DNA from: Gilvimarinus japonicus
GTDB lineage: Bacteria > Pseudomonadota > Gammaproteobacteria > Pseudomonadales > Cellvibrionaceae
NCBI RefSeq assembly: GCF_042847215.1
Contig: NZ_AP031500.1
Span: 1,550,001 to 1,614,000, forward strand
Direction: 5' to 3'
DNA: 64,000 nucleotides
Positions 59,665 through 64,000 of this stretch are shown piece after piece; positions within the stretch are counted from its first letter, which is position 1, and each line of letters starts with the position of its first letter. The translations under genes were made by a program, and so were the position numbers. The notes under the pieces are model-generated. The model was not told where the DNA came from, ran no database searches, and saw nothing but the letters and a program-made list of their open reading frames with translations.

Positions 59665-61116
59665 ATGGCAACAACGCTAACACATTACCCCTGTTATATT
59701 CACGGCCAATGGACCGACGCCAGCAATGGTGCAACATTTGAGGTGGTCAACCCCGCTAACGAGCAGCCGTGGGCTACCGTGCCCGACTGCACCGATGCCG
59801 ATGCTGAAACAGCCCTGAAAAGCGCGCGCGAGGCGCAGCCTGCCTGGCAAGCGTTGCCGCCTATTCAGCGGGCGCAATATTTGTTTAAGCTGGTGGATGC
59901 TCTAAAAGAAAAGCGCGATCATTTTGCCAAGCTGTTGGTGATCGAGCAGGGCAAAACCTTGCCCGAGGCCTACGGCGAGTTTGACGATACCCTTAACTAT
60001 ATTACCTATGCCGCCGAAGCGGCGCGCCGTATCGAAGGCAATATTTTTCCCTCAGACAATCCCAACGAACAGCTGTGGATTCAAAAAGTGCCCTACGGCG
60101 TCACGCTTGGTCTGTGTGCCTTTAACTTTCCCCTGGCACTGATTGGGCGCAAAGTAGGTCCGGCGCTGGTAACCGGCAACACCATGGTCCTTAAAGCCCA
60201 CGAGGCAACTCCGGTAACCGCCTCGGAATTTTGCAAAGTGGTGGATGAAGTAGGTTTTCCGCCGGGGGTAATTAATCTGGTGAGCGGTGCCGGTATTGCT
60301 GTTAGCTCTTATTTGGTGTCCAACCCGATAACCCGATTGGTATCGCTTACAGGTAGCACGCGGGCAGGGCAAGCCATTTATAAATCGTCGGCCGACAATG
60401 TTTCAGGTTTGGTATTGGAGCTGGGCGGCAAAGCCACCTTTATTGTGCTGGAAGATGCCGATTTAGATCGCGCCGTCGAGGCAGCTGTGATCTCGCGCTA
60501 CGCCAACTGTGGGCAGGTGTGCATCTGTGCTGAGCTGGTGCTGGTGCAGGAGAGTATTGCCCAAGAGTTTACTCGTCGCGTGGTCGAGCGCGTTAAAAAA
60601 CTCACCTACGGCGATCCGGCGACCGACGTCAACATGGGCCCCAGTGTGACAGGCGAGAGTATTAGTCGGGTAGAGGCGATGGTGAACGACAGTGTCGCCA
60701 TGGGTGCCAAAATTGAAGTAGGTGGCAAACGCCCTGCGGGTAAAGCTTTTGAAAAAGGTTTTTGGTTTGAGCCCACGGTGCTGAGCAATGTCAGCGCCGA
60801 TATGCCGCTGGCAGAAGATGAAATTTTTGGTCCCGTATTGCCGATCATCTCGGTCAAGGACTACCAGGAGGCGCTGCAGATCAGCAATAGCCGAGAAGAA
60901 GGGCTCTCGGCGTATATTTTCAGCAAAGACATCCCCACCGTCATGCACGCGATTAATCACATGGAGGTGGGCACCGTGTTTGTGAACCGTCAAATTGTCG
61001 GTTACATCCAGGGTTACCACTCGGGCCATAAGCGCAGCGGCACCGGCGGTGAAGACGGCGTTTACGGTATCGAAAACTACCTGCAAAAACGCGCCGTTTA
61101 TTTTAACTACGATTAA
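59665..61116 (+). CDS. Aldehyde dehydrogenase, related to the AHG dehydrogenase
   Basis: A 483-residue NAD(P)-dependent aldehyde dehydrogenase with catalytic Cys in NCGQVCICAE and Glu in VLELGGKA. It shares long stretches with the AHG dehydrogenase at 21503-22945 (for example a PSDNP element, NFPLAL, GRKxGPALVTGN, SNPITRL). This suggests a related anhydro- or deoxy-sugar aldehyde substrate. The start at 59665 follows GTGAGGA. It would provide the acid that the CoA-transferases activate, or process an aldehyde released by the crotonase. Both readings are inference. Confidence 0.85.
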   Translation: MATTLTHYPCYIHGQWTDASNGATFEVVNPANEQPWATVPDCTDADAETALKSAREAQPAWQALPPIQRAQYLFKLVDALKEKRDHFAKLLVIEQGKTLPEAYGEFDDTLNYITYAAEAARRIEGNIFPSDNPNEQLWIQKVPYGVTLGLCAFNFPLALIGRKVGPALVTGNTMVLKAHEATPVTASEFCKVVDEVGFPPGVINLVSGAGIAVSSYLVSNPITRLVSLTGSTRAGQAIYKSSADNVSGLVLELGGKATFIVLEDADLDRAVEAAVISRYANCGQVCICAELVLVQESIAQEFTRRVVERVKKLTYGDPATDVNMGPSVTGESISRVEAMVNDSVAMGAKIEVGGKRPAGKAFEKGFWFEPTVLSNVSADMPLAEDEIFGPVLPIISVKDYQEALQISNSREEGLSAYIFSKDIPTVMHAINHMEVGTVFVNRQIVGYIQGYHSGHKRSGTGGEDGVYGIENYLQKRAVYFNYD

Positions 61117-61127
61117 CTGAGGTCACT

Positions 61128-63494
61128 ATGTCACGCATTAACCTGGATTTAAGCGGCTTTCGCTGGCAGATGGAGCGCATGCGCCCGGGCCAGGGCGAAA
61201 AAGAAGGGCTGCACTTATTGCCCGCCGAGTATCAGGGTACTCACTTTAGCTGGAACTTTGCCAATGTGCCGGGCGATGTCTATACCGATTTGCACCGCGC
61301 CAACGAAATTGCCGATCCTTACTTTGGCCGCAATATGCACCGTGCCAAGTGGGTGGCCGAATATGAATGGTGGTACAGCCGCCGCTTTGCGGTACCTGAC
61401 GACATGCAAGGCAAAAAAATTCGCCTGATATTCGAAGGCGTTGATTACAGCTGCAGCGTGTGGTTAAACGGCCACTTTTTAGGTCGTCACGAAGGTATGT
61501 TCTCGGAGTTTGAGTTTGATATTACCGATGCCGTCAGCTTTGCCGATTGGCGCGACGGCTCGAACATGCTGATGATTAAGCTGGATCCTCCGCCCAAGAA
61601 CTATCGCAATTGCGGTGGTAAAAAAGTCAACTTCTCAGGTGATTACTTTTCAGGGTTGGTGCCCTTTGGTATTTGGCGCCCGGTACGGGTCGAGGCTACC
61701 GACCAAGTGCGCATCGATAACCTGCGCACCGATGTTACCGTGCAGGGTGACAACCAAGCGCAAGTTGAGCTGAGCGCGCAGATTGTTAATCATACAGGTA
61801 CCGATCAAACCGTGGAGCTTGTGGGTACTTTAGCGGGTAAAAACTGCGACGGCGTGGCGCAGAGCTTTAGCCAAAGCGTTACCGTAGCGCCCGGCGAAAA
61901 CAGCGTTAGCACAACCCTTAAGGTCGAAGACGCTAAGCTCTGGTGGCCCTGGGATATGGGCGAGCAGAATTTGTATCAGCTGGATGTCGCTCTGCAGCAA
62001 GGCGACAAAGAGCTGGATGCCACTTCCGAGGTGATCGGTCTGCGTCAAGTCACCATGGACTTTAACCCAGGCTACACCCGTGATGACAACGAGTACCCCT
62101 GGACATTTTTTATCAACGGCAAGCGGCACTTTTTACGCTCGGCCTGTTGGGGCGGGCAACCGTCGTTTTTGTACGGTCGCAACACCCTTAAAAAGTACGA
62201 AGATCGCGTAGCAATGGTGCGTGAGGCCAACATTAATAACTTGCGTATTTTTGGCTGGCACCCGCCGGAAATTCCCGATTTTTATCGTCTGTGCGATGAG
62301 CTGGGTATTACCGTGTGGACTAACTTTACTCTGGCTACGCAGGCCTACCCAAGTGATAAAGCGTTTGTCGATGGCGTGTTGCACGAGTGTATCGAGACGG
62401 TTAAACAGCGTCGCAACCACGCGTCCAATATCTTTTGGATGGGCGGCGAAGAGGTGTTCTTTTCTGGTGCTCACGAGGAAAGTGGCAATAAGCAACTGAT
62501 GGAGGTGATTGGCGATGCGGTGGCTGAGCACACCAACATACCTTACGGTTTGGCCTCGCCTTTAAGCTCCGCTTCAGCGCAGAACATGGGCTTTAAACCT
62601 CATGAGAGTATTCACGCGAACGAGCACTACTACCAGGGCGGCGCCGAGTTTATGGAGGAGTACTACCCCTCGCTCGACTGCGCGATCATCCCGGAGCTAA
62701 CGGCGGCCTCTGCGCCTAATATTGAAAGCCTGAAAAAGTTTATCCCCAGCGATGAGCTATGGCCCATGGGGCCCAGTTGGGCCTATCACTGGGCCGATAT
62801 CGATATTCTTAAAAATCTTAATTTTGAAGTCTTTGGCGACTACAAAATGGATTCGCTGGAAGAGTTTGTCGAGGCGACACAAATTGCTCAGGGCACGGTC
62901 ATTCAGTTTGCGCTAGAAACCTACCGCCGTCGCAAGCCCAAAATGAGTGGTGTTGCTTTGTGCCACTTTATGACTCATGTGCCCGATATTAAATGGGGCA
63001 TTATTGACTACTACGGTGAGAAAAAACGCTCTTTTGAGTGGTTGAAACGCACCTACCAACCGTTGTTACCGAGTTTGCAGTTTGACAAGCGCCGCTGGAA
63101 TGCGGGTAGCGAGTTTAATGCGGGCTTGTGGGTGGTGAACGATTACCAGCATAGCTTTGAAGGCGTAACGCTCAGCTGGCGGGTGCTCTATCAGGGTAAT
63201 GAAACCGGTGTTGCTGGTAGCCAGGCGGTGAATGTGGCGACTGACAGTTCCGCTCACTATGTGGATATCGCCTGGCTGCTGCCGGATAACGCCGAGGGCA
63301 CTTTTGAGGTAGAAATATCGCTTAGTGATGCCTCGGGTAAAACCCTTGCCGATAACCACTACACCTTGCTGGTGGGTGATCAGGCGGCAGCCAAGGCCCA
63401 AAGCCTTAAGTACTTGGCCGAAGCCACCGAGCGGTTAGAAAAGTGTGGCCACAGTGTGTATCGCTACTGGCCTGATATGTGGGAAATGGAATAA
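61128..63494 (+). CDS. GH2 family glycoside hydrolase, beta-mannosidase-like
   Basis: A 788-residue protein with the GH2 layout: an N-terminal jelly-roll (about 10-190: WWYSRRFAVPDD, GVDYSCSVWLNGHFLGRHEGMFSEFEFDIT), an Ig-like domain (about 195-310), a TIM barrel (about 320-620) and a C-terminal Ig-like domain. No signal peptide. The acid/base segment reads IFWMGGEEVFF (E441/E442) instead of the usual WxGxNE, and the nucleophile region may be IIPELTAAS. Retaining exo-beta-glycosidase activity is expected. In agar degraders some GH2 enzymes remove terminal galactose from agaro-oligosaccharides, which would suit this place; mannosidase activity is the alternative. Confidence 0.8.
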   Translation: MSRINLDLSGFRWQMERMRPGQGEKEGLHLLPAEYQGTHFSWNFANVPGDVYTDLHRANEIADPYFGRNMHRAKWVAEYEWWYSRRFAVPDDMQGKKIRLIFEGVDYSCSVWLNGHFLGRHEGMFSEFEFDITDAVSFADWRDGSNMLMIKLDPPPKNYRNCGGKKVNFSGDYFSGLVPFGIWRPVRVEATDQVRIDNLRTDVTVQGDNQAQVELSAQIVNHTGTDQTVELVGTLAGKNCDGVAQSFSQSVTVAPGENSVSTTLKVEDAKLWWPWDMGEQNLYQLDVALQQGDKELDATSEVIGLRQVTMDFNPGYTRDDNEYPWTFFINGKRHFLRSACWGGQPSFLYGRNTLKKYEDRVAMVREANINNLRIFGWHPPEIPDFYRLCDELGITVWTNFTLATQAYPSDKAFVDGVLHECIETVKQRRNHASNIFWMGGEEVFFSGAHEESGNKQLMEVIGDAVAEHTNIPYGLASPLSSASAQNMGFKPHESIHANEHYYQGGAEFMEEYYPSLDCAIIPELTAASAPNIESLKKFIPSDELWPMGPSWAYHWADIDILKNLNFEVFGDYKMDSLEEFVEATQIAQGTVIQFALETYRRRKPKMSGVALCHFMTHVPDIKWGIIDYYGEKKRSFEWLKRTYQPLLPSLQFDKRRWNAGSEFNAGLWVVNDYQHSFEGVTLSWRVLYQGNETGVAGSQAVNVATDSSAHYVDIAWLLPDNAEGTFEVEISLSDASGKTLADNHYTLLVGDQAAAKAQSLKYLAEATERLEKCGHSVYRYWPDMWEME

Positions 63495-63501
63495 ATCCAC
63501 T

Positions 63502-63524
63502 GCCCCGTCGCGGTGCGACGGGGC
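63502..63524 (+). terminator. GC-rich hairpin between GH2 and cupin genes
   Basis: GCCCCGTCGC (63502-63511) and GCGACGGGGC (63515-63524) form a perfect 10-bp stem with a 3-nt loop, eight bases after the GH2 stop. No T-run follows, so it may be a partial terminator or an mRNA-stabilising stem. Confidence 0.5.
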
Positions 63525-63553
63525 TCTCACTACTAACTCGATTAAGGTGTCCG

Positions 63554-63925
63554 ATGTCTTTTCATGTACTTATGTCTCTAGCGGCTACAGGCAGTATCCT
63601 CACTCGAGCGGGTGAGCCCGAGACTGTAGAGATTGGTGTTGCAGGCTGGACGTTACAAGCGCTGGATGATAGCGGAGTGAGTCTGCTCGTACTACGAGCT
63701 GAGCCCGAGGCCGATTTTTTTGAAATGCATACCTCAGATGACGCTTGGCTAGCCTATGTGGTGCGTGGGTGTGCAACCTTGCTAGCGGGCAGCGAGCCCG
63801 ACGATATTACGGACGGTATTGATTGTACTGCCGGTAGCTTTATTACCTTTGATGCCCGCACGCCCCATGCGTGGCAAACCGACGGTGGCTCGTTTGAGGT
63901 GGTCCTTGCCAAGCTGCTCACCTGA
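63554..63925 (+). CDS. Small cupin-domain protein
   Basis: A 123-residue single-domain cupin. Beta-strands run through LLVLRAEPEADFFEMHTSDDAWLAYVVRGCATLLAG (first cupin motif region) and GSFITFDARTPHAWQTDGGSFEVVLAKLL (second motif with PHAW). His/Glu residues that could bind a metal are H in FEMHTSDD and H in TPHAW. The start at 63554 follows AAGGTG. It is last in the 55.4-kb operon within the window. Function is unknown; such cupins can be sugar isomerases or binding proteins. Confidence 0.7.
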   Translation: MSFHVLMSLAATGSILTRAGEPETVEIGVAGWTLQALDDSGVSLLVLRAEPEADFFEMHTSDDAWLAYVVRGCATLLAGSEPDDITDGIDCTAGSFITFDARTPHAWQTDGGSFEVVLAKLLT

Positions 63926-64000
63926 ATGTCACCTCGGAGGCTCAGAATAAATCCATGGATCAATAAGCCTCTCCTGTGTAAAAACTCGTATTCGCCTCTT
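63926..64000. other. Window end, no feature seen
   Basis: The last 75 bp contain no recognisable gene start. Any continuation of the operon lies outside the window. Confidence 0.5.

Noticed and set aside
58864..61116. Crotonase plus ALDH as a feruloyl-CoA/vanillin route
   Set aside because: The crotonase keeps both hydratase glutamates and the ALDH resembles the AHG/lactaldehyde type; no feruloyl esterase or aromatic-ring genes are nearby.

Overview
The window looks like the chromosome of a marine, agar-degrading gammaproteobacterium of the Saccharophagus/Cellvibrio/Teredinibacter type. This rests on three things seen in the sequence: long polyserine linkers between domains of secreted enzymes, lipoprotein glycoside hydrolases of families GH50 and GH86, and a full set of agar-sugar catabolic genes. 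I see no rRNA, tRNA, CRISPR array, phage or insertion sequence.

Layout. 0-8.7 kb is mixed and mostly unrelated to sugars: a HipBA-type toxin-antitoxin pair, an MDR oxidoreductase, a DJ-1/PfpI protein, a TonB-like orphan, a small outer-membrane barrel, methionine aminopeptidase with a ParD-like partner, and a ROK kinase-CutC pair. 9.0-10.8 kb holds a polyserine lipoprotein with beta-propeller-like repeats. From about 11.3 kb to the right end the window is a red-algal galactan utilisation locus. 11.3-14.1 kb (minus strand) encodes a cytochrome P450 with its own [2Fe-2S] ferredoxin and FAD reductase, the gene trio known to demethylate 6-O-methyl-D-galactose. 14.5-16.7 kb is a GH86 lipoprotein. 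16.9-22.9 kb is a five-gene operon for 3,6-anhydro-L-galactose (AHG): MFS importer, AHG-acid cycloisomerase, zinc dehydrogenase, KduD and AHG aldehyde dehydrogenase. 23.1-32.3 kb has a GH50 agarase, a Tat-exported PhoD-like protein and a very large CBM6/thrombospondin-3/GH86 enzyme. 32.3-37.3 kb is a regulatory block (TetR with HPP protein, GntR/FCD, AraC) plus a zinc alcohol dehydrogenase and an S-formylglutathione-hydrolase-like esterase. 37.4-44.3 kb is galE-galT-galK, GH117, KDG kinase and galM. 44.3-53.2 kb is an outer-membrane uptake block (TonB receptor, halogenase-like flavoprotein, SapC, SMP-30) with a second GH50. 53.5-63.9 kb contains an IclR operon and a divergent operon of unusual content.

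How it works together. GH86 and GH50 enzymes cut the polymer outside the cell or on its surface. The TonB receptor would import oligosaccharides, and GH117 would split neoagarobiose into D-galactose and L-AHG. Galactose enters the Leloir pathway. AHG is oxidised, ring-opened and rearranged to KDG, which KdgK phosphorylates. The KDPG aldolase that would finish the route is not in the window, and neither is any sulfatase. Methylated galactose would be freed by the P450, and the formaldehyde released could be handled by the alcohol dehydrogenase and esterase.

Regulation. A 12-bp palindrome of the form ATTGTATACAAT occurs, exact or near-exact, in front of the MFS/AHG operon, the large GH86, galE, kdgK and the 55.4-kb operon. 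It is a good candidate operator for the FCD-type GntR regulator encoded at 33.5 kb. A second palindrome, TGTCA-N6-TGACA, lies upstream of the P450 operon and in the ADH/AraC divergent region, tying those two distant units together.

The best candidate for something undescribed is the operon at 55.4-63.9 kb. It carries a solute-binding-protein fold without a signal peptide, two tandem class III CoA-transferases, a crotonase, an aldehyde dehydrogenase related to the AHG dehydrogenase, a GH2 enzyme and a cupin. It sits under the same palindrome as the AHG genes. This suggests a CoA-thioester branch for a galactan-derived sugar or substituent, which I cannot match to a known pathway.
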